DNA of 64,000 bases. It comes from Terana coerulea. Lineage: Eukaryota > Basidiomycota > Agaricomycetes > Polyporales > Phanerochaetaceae. Every line of letters begins with the position of its first letter. Position 1 is the first letter of the stretch. A program made the translations under genes and the position numbers. The notes under the pieces were generated by a model. That model saw nothing but the letters and a program-made list of their open reading frames with translations. It had not been told where the DNA came from and made no database searches. Location of the stretch: NCBI GenBank assembly GCA_024811115.1, contig JAKOGH010000005.1:744001-808000 (forward strand). Reading direction: 5' to 3'. This document shows, one piece after another, positions 11,363 through 23,639 of the stretch.

Positions 11363-13290
11363 ATGTCCGATTTATCTTCAGCCAAAATACCCTTGCCGAA
11401 CTTTCTCAAAATATTGACCAGCAATAATGTCCCACCGTCGAAAGCTATGGCTGCTGCAGGGAAACTGTCGGAACAATTTATTCACTGCGTAAGCTACTCT
11501 CAGCTTACCGTATTAACAGATATAAGCAGTACAATACTCCGGCCTCCCTGGCCGAATTAACTGACTTCAAGCTGAAGTCCGCAGACCTGGACGACAAGGA
11601 GGACCGCAAGCTCGTGCTGAACGCCATCCGCAAGGCAGGGTACAAACCTGCCGCTTCGCCTATCAAACGTGCTGCTGGCGAGCGGAACGCATCGGCTGAT
11701 GCGGGCCCCAGTACAAGCATTCCTCAGGCTGACATGTCAGTGAGTATATGGAAGTCCGCGTAAACCTTACATAACACGCCGTTGTGTTTTTTTGCCTCAC
11801 CTCTACCTAACAGCTGGCATACTCTGCCCCAGAGTTCAAGTCTCAGTAGGGCGAGCGGCGCCGCTGCAGCTCCTAGCCCTAAGAAGAAGCGGAAACGAGA
11901 ACAGGACAGCAACCGCAATGAGTTCTTGCCAGACCGTCCGCAGGACGAGTTGGAGGAACAAAGCGTTGGAAGCCTCGAGTTCAATGAGGTGCTTGATGAA
12001 TCGGTGCGTGTGGCGCAACAGTCGACCTTAAGGATCACCACAGCGTGGATCTCTCTCATTATTCATTTCTCCGGTAGTCCAGGGGCGTTGTAGCCTCCAC
12101 TTAATTCTATCTAGCTCTCACCCGCATGCCGCTTCCCCATTTATGCTTCATGGCGTACTAACGGCACCGCTTTAGGTTGTCCAGTCGAAGTACGTCGTTG
12201 TGAACCGCGCCCCGATCATGATGGCATGGGCTTTCCTCGTCGCGGAACGGCTAGGTTTCCAGCGGGAAGAGGCGTTGAGCATAGGTGAGTAGCAATTCCA
12301 CACCACAGGTCCGCACAGCCTCGGAGCTATGGCACAGCGTCTCACATACCTTCTCCCTCACCGCTGCCCCTTTGACCATCGATGTTCGCCGGGGTGGCTA
12401 TGGCTCCGACAGCTTCTGTCTACACGGAAATGAATGCGATATCCAAGGGCGTATCGATCGGTATATACGACGAGGCGAAGAGGAAAGGGGTAGAGGCGAG
12501 TAAAGGAGGCTCACAACCATATGTGGACCTCATGGGCCGCAGGTGTGTGCCTTTTGTCTCTCACTAGGACCCTAACACCGCTAACCCACCACCTGTCCCG
12601 ACATGTACATTGTCTGGCCATACTACTCACAATTGCATATTGCCTCTTAATGCATCACAGAGTGTACGTACAGAGCCCCTTGTCCTCTCACATCCATCAT
12701 CGATGTGGCGTTCAAACACCCACCATATGCTCCTAATGACCCGCTAACTCTCCTCTTCCCGCAGACCTCTATACCAAACGGCGAATGAGCAATGGCGCGC
12801 CCTCTCCGCGGGGTCGCCAGTCGCCCCAGCCTCCGCGTTCTCATACATCACCCGCGCCCTGCGGCAGACGGCACCATACGTGGTCGGTGCCCTTCGCCTG
12901 CTGGCAGAGAGCTTTGCCCCGGAAGAGCTCAACAGGCGTGGATTCTACATTTACGCAGACTTCCGGCCTGAGGTGAGCGGCTGGGGCGGACGCGGCGAGG
13001 TGCGGTGCGCCAAGATCCTCAGCTTACGCAAGAAAGGCGGCACGGGGAACGCGCCAGTGGCAGAAATTGCGGTCAAAATAGAGCAAGACGCAGGCCATAC
13101 GCCGCTGGCGAAGGAAGAAGAGAAAGAGCCGGATGCCAAGAAAGCTCGTACAGATATGACGTTGGAAGAATACGAAGCGGCCTTGGATGAGGAAGACCCC
13201 TTCGCCGACGTCGACCTAGACCAACTGGAAGCTGATGCTCTTGCAAAAACCGAGGCAGTGAAGGGAGAATCATCCACTGTGGTTCATTGA
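11363..13290 (+). CDS. Unrecognised protein, probably nuclear
   Basis: Six exons: 11363-11488, 11530-11739, 11833-12003, 12176-12284, 12413-12542 and 12765-13290, giving 423 aa with consistent phases. I cannot name the family. It has a Ser/Ala-rich segment with a strongly basic cluster (SPKKKRKRE) that looks like a nuclear localisation signal. A likely folded core runs from VVQSKYVVVNRAP through LVAERLGFQREEAL, VYTEMNAISKG and ELNRRGFYIYADFRPEV. The C-terminus is highly acidic (YEAALDEEDPFADVDLDQLE). No catalytic motif is visible. Intron 2 could instead use donor 11735 with acceptor 11810. Introns of 128-222 nt are long for this window and could hide a small exon. A role in chromatin or nuclear regulation is only an inference from the basic and acidic segments. 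Confidence 0.7.
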
Positions 13291-13489
13291 TACCACCAGG
13301 CATTCATGGTATCTAGATTAGATAGGATCTGAAATCGGGGAGGCCTCGAGAAGTCAAGATATGTATCTAAAATATGTAATGCATGTGTGTACAATAACAA
13401 GAGGACGAGAAAATCCCTAGGTATGTCCTGGCACTCTATGATTACCAGCCTTCTTGCCCCGTCCGAAGCCCACCATCGAAACCGCAAGC

Positions 13490-15144
13490 TTACTGTGTCT
13501 CGATGTTTTTGATAACAGCGGCGGTGAACTCGGAAGTGGTCGCAGAGCCTGCACAGCAGAAGCACGTTAAGTACCATGTGGAGATCGTGAGGGAGAAAGA
13601 AGGAAGACATACCGCCCATATCGGCTGTGCGAACCTTGCCACCGTTAATGACGTCAAAGGTTGCGCTGGCAATGTTGTTTGCAAGACTGTCAAGGCTGTA
13701 TATGAATGAGATAAGCTTCTGACTTCATGCAAAAGATTGTAAAATTGTACAACTTACCCCAAGTGCCTCAGCATCATGGTGGCGGACAGGATCATGGCAG
13801 CCGGGTTAGCGCGGTTAGTACCCATGATGTCCTTGGCGACGTGACGGCATCCGGGTTCGAAGAGAGCGAATTCCTAAACGTCATATAAATACCATAACCA
13901 TAAGATCTAATCACAACCGAGTACTTACACGTCCGACGTTGCATCCGGGGACGATACCTGGACCACCAACGAGAGCAGCACCAATGTTGGAGACAATGGC
14001 ACCATACAAGTTAGGCATGACCATGACATCGAACTGTCCTGGACGTGCGACAAGTTGCATAGAGCTACGCTGGCGTGTAAGTAACGACACGTGGTATATC
14101 GCGGCTAACGTACGTGTTGTCAACGATCATGTCGTTGTACTCGATGCCAGTGAGCTTGTACTCCTCTGCAACGCGGCGGAAAGTGTTGAGGAAGAGACCA
14201 TCCCCGAGCTTCATGATGTTGGCCTTGTGCACGCAAGTAACTTTCTGAATCGGACATTGCGCGTCATTCACGTGGTGCAAGTAGCTTGTTGTCTCCGGCT
14301 TACCTTGCGGTTGTTCTTGAGAGCAAAGTCGAAAGCGAAGCGGACGATACGCTCAGCCTTAGCGCGCGTCGACACCTTCAAGCTCTCGACAACACCAGGG
14401 TAGCTCTGGTGCTCGAGACCGGAGTATTCACCCTCCGTGTTTTCACGGATGATGGCAAAGTCGACGTTCTTGTGGCGGGTAGGGAATCCGGGGAGGGACT
14501 TGCAGAGAACGACGGACGCGTAGATATCGAGTTGCTGCCTCATGGCGACGTTCCATGAGACGTGTCCACTTTGGGAGATGGGAGTGAAAAGGATACCTAG
14601 TTAACATGAGCTGAATAAATCCCTCGTCCCCACTGTTAAGTAAATGCGTACGCACCCTTGAGACCGACCCTGTTGCGCCTCAAGCTCTCCAGTGCCTGCT
14701 TGAAGAGGTCCTCGCCATCGGAGGACATACCGGAGACGTTGTACTGCTCCCACTCAATGGGAGCGTTGACATACTCAAAGATCTCCTTCACGGAGTCGGA
14801 AATCTCCGCACCGATACCGTCACCAGGTATGAGGGTGACCTGGAGGACAGAACGCGTTGAGTCCAAGCGTCCCTCTATGTACGCGACCGGCAGGAAGACT
14901 CACAGTGTAGACACCACCATACTTCTTGGTCGGCAGCTATAGTAACACTCAGTCAAAGTCCAGGCACAAGCGGCACGTTCCGGTGCTCACAGAGGCTGCA
15001 GTAGCCTTGGGGAAGCCCGCAGAGAGGGTGGTAGCGGTCCGCTGTGGATTGAATGGTGAGATCAAATTCGGAAGGTGGTTGCGTGGGTGTGCTCACTGCA
15101 CGGAGAGCAGGGCGCGCGGCCTGTGCGATGGCGTTACGGATCAT
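13490..15144 (-). CDS. IDH1: NAD-dependent isocitrate dehydrogenase, subunit 1
   Basis: Ten exons on the minus strand: 15097-15144, 14991-15041, 14904-14936, 14656-14839, 14304-14596, 14114-14244, 13929-14064, 13758-13873, 13613-13695 and 13490-13548 (377 aa, all in phase). It is part of the mitochondrial octamer that oxidises isocitrate to 2-oxoglutarate in the citric acid cycle. Clear motifs are [63 protein letters not shown] and [20 protein letters not shown]. The [15 protein letters not shown] loop matches IDH1 rather than the catalytic IDH2. The N-terminal residues are rich in Arg, Ala and Thr without acidic residues, as expected for a mitochondrial targeting peptide. Confidence 0.94.
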
Positions 15145-15454
15145 GGCGAGTGCGGGGACAACCTGGGTGGCGGGGGACGACGAGGAACGAGGGGAAGGCG
15201 GTGACCAGGACTTGTTCAAAAATGAGCCAGGCTTCGGCAGAACCAGGAGCAGTCGTCATACCGCACGCCACGTGGGTCCGCTCGCGCTCGCGTGGCGGCG
15301 CCCGTCAAAGTGTCGGCCGGGCTAACAACGTCGGACGTGGGTAGCCCATCACCGGTTCACCTCCTCACTGCCTCCAGTCGTGCCATTATTCTCAGAGCTC
15401 GGGTCGTCGCCCCTGCTCGTTCCTCTCTTTACCGGCGTGGCTAGACGCGCAGAC
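15145..15454. promoter_or_regulatory. Divergent promoter of IDH1 and the membrane hydrolase
   Basis: 310 bp between divergent start codons. A GC-rich first half is followed by a pyrimidine-rich stretch. No clear TATA box. Confidence 0.5.
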
Positions 15455-17360
15455 ATGGACACCGACAGAAAAATCCGCGCGGAAAATGACCCAGAAACGG
15501 CCGAGATATTGGAAGACATCGCGGAAACACTGCCTACCCCTCGCCAACGCGACCTATCATTTTATATCGTCTTAATACTCGCTGTCATACCGCTCTGGTC
15601 TGTCGTACCGCTTTCATGGGCGTTTGTCCTCTATTCCCTGCGGTCGGGCATCATCTGGTCCTTTACGTGGAAGGGCAGGGTTTGGTTTGCGACAGCGCTT
15701 GCAGAGGTACGCATGTAGCCAATGAAGATAGACCGCAGCATTCTGACCTACATTACCCTCTCTTTACACCAGGTTTTCTTTAGCGTATGGCATTTTCACC
15801 TCACGAGATCCGTCTCGGGTCCTCCTACGAGTGGTGCACCCGACCTTATCGAAATGCAAGCCGCATTCAAGCGGGTGTTGCAGTCGGGTCTTGCGGACTT
15901 GCCGGAACACGGTTACGACGAAGAGGACGTGGGCAGGCCAGGAAGCCCAGAGGAGGACATCATCGCGTTAGAACGCCATGACCCGCGTGCTTTGGACTTC
16001 AGAAACTACATCAGGACATGGTTTGGCAAGGTCCCTTGGTCGGCCATCCACCGTCACGAAGTGGTCGTCTGGCTCCATTGGGCTATGTTCAACGCGCCGG
16101 CTGGCTGCGTTGATGCACTCCCACCAGCACGGAGGAAAGTGCTGCATGAAGTCATCGACATGATTGAGAAGCGTGCAGGTGTTAGCATCCCGGAGGGGTC
16201 CAATCCCAATGCTAAGGCGTACCTTCTCACGCTCGACCCTGTATCCGTGGCTTGGAGGCCGTTTATCTGGTATCTGGGAGTTACATTGAGCAATCTCTAT
16301 CAACGCCGATACTATGCCTCGCAGTGGAATGCAACGGTGACCACTTATAACGGTCTTGAGTGAGTACATTTATTCCACTGTATTAAAAATAAGCTAAACG
16401 CAGGTCAGATACATCCTTCGTACTCCGCCCACCTGGTGTTCGCAAACTGGTCCCCGCCCCGTGGTGTTTCTGCATGGTCTTGGTCTCGGTCTTACCCAGT
16501 ACAGGCTGTTCTTGTCTCACCTGCTGGAAGTCGTGAAGGACAGACCGGTCCTCGTCCCATTACAGCCTCATGTCAGCCAGGAGATCTTTCATCCGAGGTT
16601 CCTGAGTCCGATGGGTAGGCATGAAAGTGCCAATACCATAGGTGAGCTGATCAAGGAACTTGGATGGGTGAAGGAGAAGGGGGCATTGAAGCTGCGCGAC
16701 AGGGACACGGTGTAACCGTGCTGAGCCATTCAAAGTGGGTATCTTAACCTTCGAAGTAGATCATCCCACTAATATTCAGTTGTAGCGGCTCGTTCTTGCA
16801 CGCCTGGTTACTGAAAGAACACCCCGATATGGTCACTCGTTCCTGCTTTGTTGATCCAGTCACCTTTTGCTCATGGGAAGGAGGTAAGTATATCACACAT
16901 TTCTTGTTATGCCCCAATAACCCATCGTTATGCTGCAGATCTGTGCTACAACTTTGTATACCGGCGTTGTACCAACGGACTGGAGCTGGTCATGAAGTAC
17001 TTCGTAGGCATGGAGCTTGGTGTGGCCAATTTCCTGCAGCGACACTTCGACTGGAACGCCAATGCGCTGTGGTACGAGCAAATACCCGAGGCCAGAGACG
17101 CTTCGAAAACCATGTTCTTCCTTGGAGGCAAGGACGCCATTGTGGACGCCCCGGTAGGTTGTCTAATCATTAATCCAAAACTTTAGTCTCTAAACCACCT
17201 CCTGCAGCGTGTCAAACGCTATCTCACTTCACACGGCATCCGCAAGGGTCTGTGGTACGACCCTGAAGGAAGGCATGGACAAGCTATGCTTTCTGGCGGC
17301 AAAGGGCATACAGAGATCCTTCGCTGGTTGCGAGAGCCTGAAACGCCGCTGAAGGCATAG
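15455..17360 (+). CDS. Membrane-anchored alpha/beta hydrolase, with an apparent frame break
   Basis: Exons: 15455-15706, 15773-16359, 16409-16734, 16786-16883, 16939-17153 and 17208-17360. The N-terminal third has one or two strongly hydrophobic segments (DLSFYIVLILAVIPLWSVV, then SWAFVLYSL). The hydrolase part begins with PRPVVFLHGLGLGLTQYR, where the HGLG turn is the oxyanion element. The likely nucleophile is the second Ser of VTVLSHSNGSF, the acid Asp lies in FLGGKDAIVD and the His in GKGHTEI. The frame shifts between WVKEKG and GIEAARQGHGVTV at a run of five G (16679-16683). One more G would restore a protein of about 543 aa. The family is conserved in fungi as far as I recall, but its substrate is unknown to me. 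It could be an esterase, lipase or lysophospholipase. Confidence 0.78.
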
Positions 17361-17713
17361 TGCTCGGATCTAGCATTGTCTGCTACTATCTAGACTTGGT
17401 ACAGAAGATTTACGACTCTCATGAATATTGGACGGATCCAGGCACATGGCCACTCATGTAGTACTTATCTCTACTTCACTTGCTAGTCTACTTGTGTATT
17501 GTCACATTAATACGATACCTTCGGATTTCGGGCAAATATTCTGCTGTGTAATATTGCAGCCTTTTCAATCGTGCCTACTAATGTGAGATTTCTTGCAGAG
17601 TTTGGGTCTCGAATCGTTGACGCAATCCTAAAGGGGAGTCATTTTGCCGACGAGACAAGTTTGCACACTTGCGCTCATGACTTCCTCACTCTCACACTCA
17701 TTCCGCCTCCGCG
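17361..17713. promoter_or_regulatory. Intergenic region upstream of HIS4
   Basis: It holds the hydrolase 3' end and the HIS4 promoter. I do not see a convincing Gcn4-type TGACTC site: the TGACTTC at about 17679 differs by one base. Confidence 0.4.
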
Positions 17714-20367
17714 ATGTCCTTCATCCCCCTCATCGACGGCCAGGTCGACGAGGAACTACTCACGGTTCTGAAGAGAATCGGGCCAGTCATCGTACCGGCT
17801 CTAAACTCCCCGCGGATCCCTCAAGAGGTCTCTCAGTACATCCTGCTTGACCACGACACTTCATTCGACCTCGATGAAATCGTTCAGAAACTCGATCAAG
17901 GGGCAGCAAAGGTAGTAGTACCCCTGGTATGGGCGAAGGAGGTCGTGGGCGTGCTCCCCGCTGAGCGTGTCCTGCTTTTGCTCGACGTGAACAACGTCAG
18001 TGCCGTCTCTGAGACTGTCCGCAACGGTGTCTCGGGCGTACTCATCAAGACCCCTACGCTGGACGTCGACTTCATCTCTTCCTTCACCCGTTTCTTCGAG
18101 GGACGGGACATTCATGTCCTACAGACAGATACTGCCATCGCTCCTTCCCCCGCGACAATCCGTGACCTCAGGCGATCCGGAGCTGTTCCTGTTATCCCCA
18201 CGTCCCTACTCACTCTCGCTGAAGGGACAGCCGGCCAAATCAATGTTGCGGAGGCCTACATTGCGCCCTTAGTCTCAGACCGGCCGGATGGACTTTTCCC
18301 TACAGTCGTTTCAGAGGAGGGCCGTTCTCTTGGCTTGGTCTACTCCTCGCCTGCGTCCATCAAAGAGAGCATCCTGACCGGCAAGGGTGTCTACCAGTCG
18401 CGCAAGCACGGCCTTTGGAGGAAGGGCGAGACATCTGGTGCGACACAGGAGGTCCTGTCGATCAAGGTGGACTGCGATCTGGATACTCTCGAATTCGACG
18501 TCTCCCAGCATGGCGCAGGGTTCTGCCACTTGAACCGGGCATCGTGCTTTGGACACCACACAGGTCTTCCGCTACTGCAGCGCACCCTGCAATCCCGCCT
18601 GGCCTCTGCACCAGAGGGTTCGTATACCCAGAGGTTGTTCAAGGACCCAGCTCTACTGCGTGCGAAGATAATGGAGGAGGCAGACGAGCTTTGCAGGGCG
18701 GAGTCGAAGGAGGAGGTGGCTTTCGAGGCCGCAGATCTCATTTACTTCGCTCTCACGAAGTGCACCGCTGCGGGCGTCACCATTGCCGACATCGAGCGTT
18801 CGCTGGACCAGAAGGCGAAAAAGGTCACTCGCAGGGCAGGCAATGCCAAACCTCAGTGGGTCAACGCGCAAGCATCGTCCTCTACTACTGCACCTGCTCC
18901 AGCTCCGGCACCTGCGACAAAGGTTGACTCGGACGCACCCATTCGCATGCGCACCTACGATCTCGCTCAGCAATCTGCATCCGAGAGGGCCAAGCTGCTC
19001 AAGCGGCCGGTCCTCAACTCGGACGCCATGATTGCCAAAGTGCGCCCCATCGTGTCCTCGGTGCGCGAGGGTGGTGATGCCGCGCTGCTGAAGCTAGTGG
19101 CGCAATTCGACCGGTGCACGGTGCTGAAGGACACCGCTATCCTGCGTGCACCCTTCCCTGAGCCTCAGGACCTGGACACCTCCGTACGCGCAGCTATCGA
19201 CGTCGCATACGCCAATGTCCGAGCCTTCCACGCCGCCCAGGCAGAGTCGACCACGTTGAGGGTAGAAACCATGCCTGGCGTCGTCTGCAGCCGCTTCGCC
19301 CGCCCCATCGCCCGCGTCGGTCTCTACGTCCCAGGAGGCACGGCCATTCTCCCGTCCACGGCGCTGATGCTCGGCGTCCCTGCTCAGGTCGCTGAGTGCA
19401 AGGAGATCGTCCTCGCGACACCACCTCGCCCCGACGGCAGCATCAGCCCCGAGGTCCTGTACGTCGCGAAGTTGGTGGGCGCAAGTGCGATCCTGCGGGC
19501 TGGAGGTGCTCAGGCAGTCGCTGCCATGGCTTACGGCACGGAGACCGTGCCGAAGGTTGATAAGATTTTCGGGCCTGGTAACCAATGGGTGACTGCCGCG
19601 AAGATGCTGGTACAGAACGATACGGATGCACTTGTTTCGATCGACATGCCGGCTGGCCCTTCAGAGGTCTTAGTACGTCCTCTATGTTCGCCTAATCTGA
19701 TCCCACAACTCAATATATGCGCACAGGTCATCGCCGACGAGACATGCAACGCTGCCTTTGTCGCTGCGGACCTGCTCTCACAAGCCGAGCACGGCGTCGA
19801 CTCCCAGGTCGTCCTCGTCTCTATCGGTCTTCCGGACAGCACGATCTCCGAGATTGAAGCTGAGGTTGACTCACAAGCTCGTGCCCTACCACGTGTGGAC
19901 ATCATGCGCGAGTCGATTCCCAAGAGCATCATCGTCAAGACCTCCTCTGTGCAGGAAGCCCTTGACTTCTCGAACGACTACGCACCAGAGCACCTGATCC
20001 TTCACCTCAAGGACGCACCCGGCGCTGTTGCGCTCGTACAAAATGCAGGCAGTGTCTTTGTGGGTCCCTACTCACCAGAGAGGTCAGCCATCTTGTTCTA
20101 TCCGCGTGTATGTTGTGACTGACGTATTTGACCATGCGTAGTTGCGGAGATTACGCTTCCGGCACGAACCACACGTTGCCCACGAACGGCTACGCACGTC
20201 AGTTCAGCGGTGTCAATACGAACTCTTTCCAGAAGCACATTACCTCGCAAGAGGTCACAGCCGACGGTCTCAAGAGCCTCGGTCCCGTTGTGGTGACCCT
20301 GGCAGATTGTGAAGGGCTGGGCGCGCACGCAAACGCCGTCCGCATCCGTCTTCGTGCCATGCAGTGA
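17714..20367 (+). CDS. HIS4: Trifunctional histidine biosynthesis protein (HisI-HisE-HisD)
   Basis: Exons: 17714-19672, 19727-20082 and 20142-20367, giving 846 aa. It carries three enzymes of cytosolic histidine synthesis. Phosphoribosyl-AMP cyclohydrolase is in the region around TLEFDVSQHGAGFCHLN and CFG. Phosphoribosyl-ATP pyrophosphohydrolase is around LRAKIMEEADEL, EVAFEAADLIYF and KKVTRRAG. Histidinol dehydrogenase fills the C-terminal half, with VGLYVPGGTAILPST, GGAQAVAAMAYGTETVPK, KIFGPGNQWVTAAK, DMPAGPSEVLV, DLLSQAEHG and TNHTLPTNGYAR. An Ala/Pro/Thr linker (about residues 390-405) joins the last two units. The first 220 residues form the non-catalytic N-terminal region usual in fungal His4. 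No frame break occurs in this long gene. Confidence 0.96.
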
Positions 20368-20640
20368 CAGTCGTTCGTCGCACAAGTACAAAAGTGTATC
20401 CATATCTGCAACATCATTCTATTGGATGTGTTTGTCAATGTTGTCGTATTGTTGAGCCATTAGTATGATTTGTAGCTATGATTCTGTACTAGATACACCG
20501 GTGGGGGTCAAAGAAACAAAACAAGTGTCTGTAGGTTGCATATGTAGATCGGCAGGTAACTCTAAAGTGGCGAGAATGGTAACGACGTTCTGGTCCGGGT
20601 AACTAATTGGAAAGCAAGAGAGCGACAGCAGTTTGCAGAT

Positions 20641-23149
20641 TTACACACCCAGCCTATACGTACACAAGAAAGTGGTGAGCATCATGTGAAGGCAAGAAAT
20701 TAGATGCGGTGTACGCACTTCCGTTTACTTGACTCATACACGACATACGAGATCGACACGGCAGGCACGACCTGAGACAAATCTTCAGCACCCCAATCTG
20801 TACTCTGAACGTGCAGGGACCGTCGCGTACCTTCGCTAGCGTAGGTACCAGCCCCGGTAGAACCCCTTCCAGCCATCATGGGCGTACGTCTGCTGAGCCA
20901 CATCCAATATGCCAGTGTACGTTTGCGGGTGGCCTGGCGAGCCGGACGCTTGTAGTCGTGTCCGGACCAGGTTCAGCGGGTACACGCATGTCGCGCCGAC
21001 GCTGCCTGATATGCTGCCACATGCTAAGAGCACCAGCACGCCCGGCTCTTCTTTGCCCGACGACCGCAGGTAAGCCAGCTTGAGGGCCTCGAAGGTGCTC
21101 ATGTCTATTGCGGAGTATCTGGGATGTGTTCAGTATGTGTCATACGCTACGAGTGGGTGGTGATCTTACGGAAACACGCCGATGAGGCCGATCTGAGGCA
21201 AAGTTAGCGAGGAGGCAATGAAGATCCGGGCCAAAGCTTCCACCCACCGTAAGTCCTCGATAGTAAGCACGCGCTCCGCCCATCGAATACAGGCGTTTCG
21301 CAGCCTCTGCTAAACTACGCTTCTGACCGGTATTGCTCATCATTTGCGTCTATGCCCCTTGTCAGCACGGCGCAATACCTAGGGCAGTCATTACTAACTG
21401 ACCTTCATAGTCTCAATGGGATATATGCCTTAGCCAAACGGGTCAGTGTCGCCGCATTTCCTGCGATGTTATGAACGTACTCAGTTGACTAGTGATGCCA
21501 CTAAGACCACCAGATAAGAACCTCGAAAGACCACTAATATTCCTCACATCCTCTACGTTGTCGTAATACTTCGCAAACATCCGTTTCTGTATGGAGGTGA
21601 ACGTGGAAGAGTGTAGAAATGGGTTTTCACAAAATCTGTTAGTATTAGGCAAACAAATCTGGATGGATTGGCACTGACGGAGGTCTCGTATGTGAAAAAC
21701 TTGATGGCCGACTCTGGCAAGATCTTTGCTACAGACAAGCCGTTTCCTGTCCAAAATCCACGAACACCGCTTTCTGAGTATATTCGTGTGGCAGCACCAA
21801 TTATTGCTTGAAAGCCGCGTATTGGTGCTTGTGGGGTGAGCATTGTTCCTCCGAGGTCTGGCGGTCGTGTTATCAGGAAGATTTTGAGACGGTCAAGGGT
21901 GCTGTGCACGTGCGTGACACTGTACCAACCCATGTTAGCGAATGTGGTTATCTCAAGGAAAGACGCAATTAGTTACCGGCACCCGCAACGCCACCAGCAA
22001 GCAGGAACTTGGCAGCCGTTGAGCCATGCGACCAGTAATGATGCTCTTCCTCCTCTTCCTCGTCGCCTGCGTAGAACTCGTCTTCGTCATCCTCTTCTAG
22101 GTCATCCACTTCGTAGTCTACGGGAACTTGAGGTGCTGGCGTGTGCTGCGGGGCGAGGCGCGAGTGGGAAACAGGGCCCATATCCTCTGCACTGAGTGTA
22201 ACGTCACCTGTGGGCGATACGGTGGTGAGTTCTTAGAGGGGCGACCAAAAGACAGGGCATGCTTATTACCTTCCATGTTCACACGCGCAGCGCCCCTGCC
22301 GTCATCGCCCATGAACTTCTTAACCTTGTAGTAGCGAAAGATCTCAGCAGCAGACGCTTTGCGGGGCATGAGAAGCAGGAAGTCGCGAAATTCTTGGAAA
22401 CTGATCGCATGTGAATGTGGCGTCGTTGAGAATGTAGCCATGAACTCCCCCATAGTGGTGGATTCTAGCTGTATGCCTGCAAGATAGGCACACAAACTCG
22501 GTTATGGTGACGAACTACTTCGTTTCTATGAATACACGCACCAGCCTTCTGCAACGCGGACGCGAGTTCATCTGCTTCCAGGCGGCCGTTCCCATCTAGG
22601 TCCAGCTCGTCGTGGAATATATGCCACAGCTCTGTTTAAGACGCGACGATTGTCCGCAGCGGAAGGGACGCAGCTTCGTTATCTCCGGGTGCGTGTTCAA
22701 CGTGAGGTCTACGCACCGGCTTCCTTGGTCTCCGCGTATGTTAGAAACTGCTTCCACCCAATAGTCCTGTGCAAGAACCCCTGCCCTCGACATCGGCTGT
22801 ACAGCTCATCCTGGTACATTTCCTGCAGTCGCTTCGCGCCCTCCTTGGTCAGCTTATGCTCGTCTTGCACGGGATATCTCGTGGACACCGCCTCATCTTC
22901 CGCCTCCCAGTGGTTGATGCGCTGATTTTTGGGTAGCGAAGCCCAGAGTCTTCGAAAGCGACGTTCTCTGTGTTCCTTCCCTTCCAGGGCGCGGAACTCG
23001 GAGAGGTTATGTGGTATCGGGTGGTATGAGGCTGGGTCTGATCGGAGGCGGGGAATCCATGGTCGGTCCTGTGCTCCAGAGTAGCTGGTATCAAAGAGCT
23101 CGCGGTTAGATGGTCGCTGCCCCGCGCTGGGATTCGAGCTGGAAGCCAT
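20641..23149 (-). CDS. SAL1: EF-hand mitochondrial carrier (Sal1/SCaMC type), with two apparent frame breaks
   Basis: Twelve exons on the minus strand: 22717-23149, 22542-22631, 22270-22476, 21977-22207, 21679-21919, 21481-21586, 21403-21428, 21248-21349, 21170-21192, 20831-21118, 20719-20771 and 20641-20653. About 604 aa result if two missing bases are allowed. It should be a calcium-regulated ATP-Mg/phosphate carrier of the inner mitochondrial membrane. The N-terminal half has EF-hand loops (DLDGNGRLEADEL; ISFQEFRDFLLLMPR) and an acidic linker. The carrier repeats show SIYPIETMK and VYPLNLVRTRLQ with GWKGFYRG. Repeat 1 reads TCTAP then LDRLK in another frame (one base missing near 21897-21899). 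FYRG then LVPTLAK is broken at four C (20852-20855). The last coding exon is 13 nt. Confidence 0.86.
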
Positions 23150-23639
23150 GAGCTATGTCGGGTGTGCTTGCGCGTGAAGGAGCCTCCAGGGTCCGCGTCT
23201 AGACAGGTTGAACAGCCCAGCAGGTTCAATGTACAGCGCAGTATGCAAGGAGAGTTATAGGCGTCGGCAAAAACGCATTATATGGCAGACAGTGGCAGGG
23301 GCGCAGATGGAGAGAGGTGAAGGGCTGTAGCAGACGGACACTGCACGTTCTTCGGTGACGTCCAACCTCTTGACGCCCATTCTCCGCGGTCGCCGTTGGC
23401 GGCAGTTGGCGGCGTGCTCCAATCACTGTTCGGGATTTTGAGCTGAGTGAAATGCGTAGTATATGCGTAGTATTACAGAGTGCTAGGGACTCGGGGACTA
23501 GAGTGTACATGGTAGTGTGTGAAGAATGCATGCTGAGCGATACGAATCCAGGTCACATCCTGTGTGAGGACAACGTCAGGGAAGCTCGTGCGAGGGAAAC
23601 TGAATGTGATGCGAATAACGTAGATATAAATATGGATGC
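23150..23639. other. Upstream region of the carrier gene
   Basis: It lies between the carrier start and the end of the next minus-strand gene. No supported frame, TATA box or RNA gene is seen. Confidence 0.5.

Noticed and set aside
13845..13865. GGGTTCGAAG resembling a tRNA B box
   Set aside because: It lies inside an IDH1 exon, no A box or acceptor stem pairs with it, so it is not a tRNA gene.
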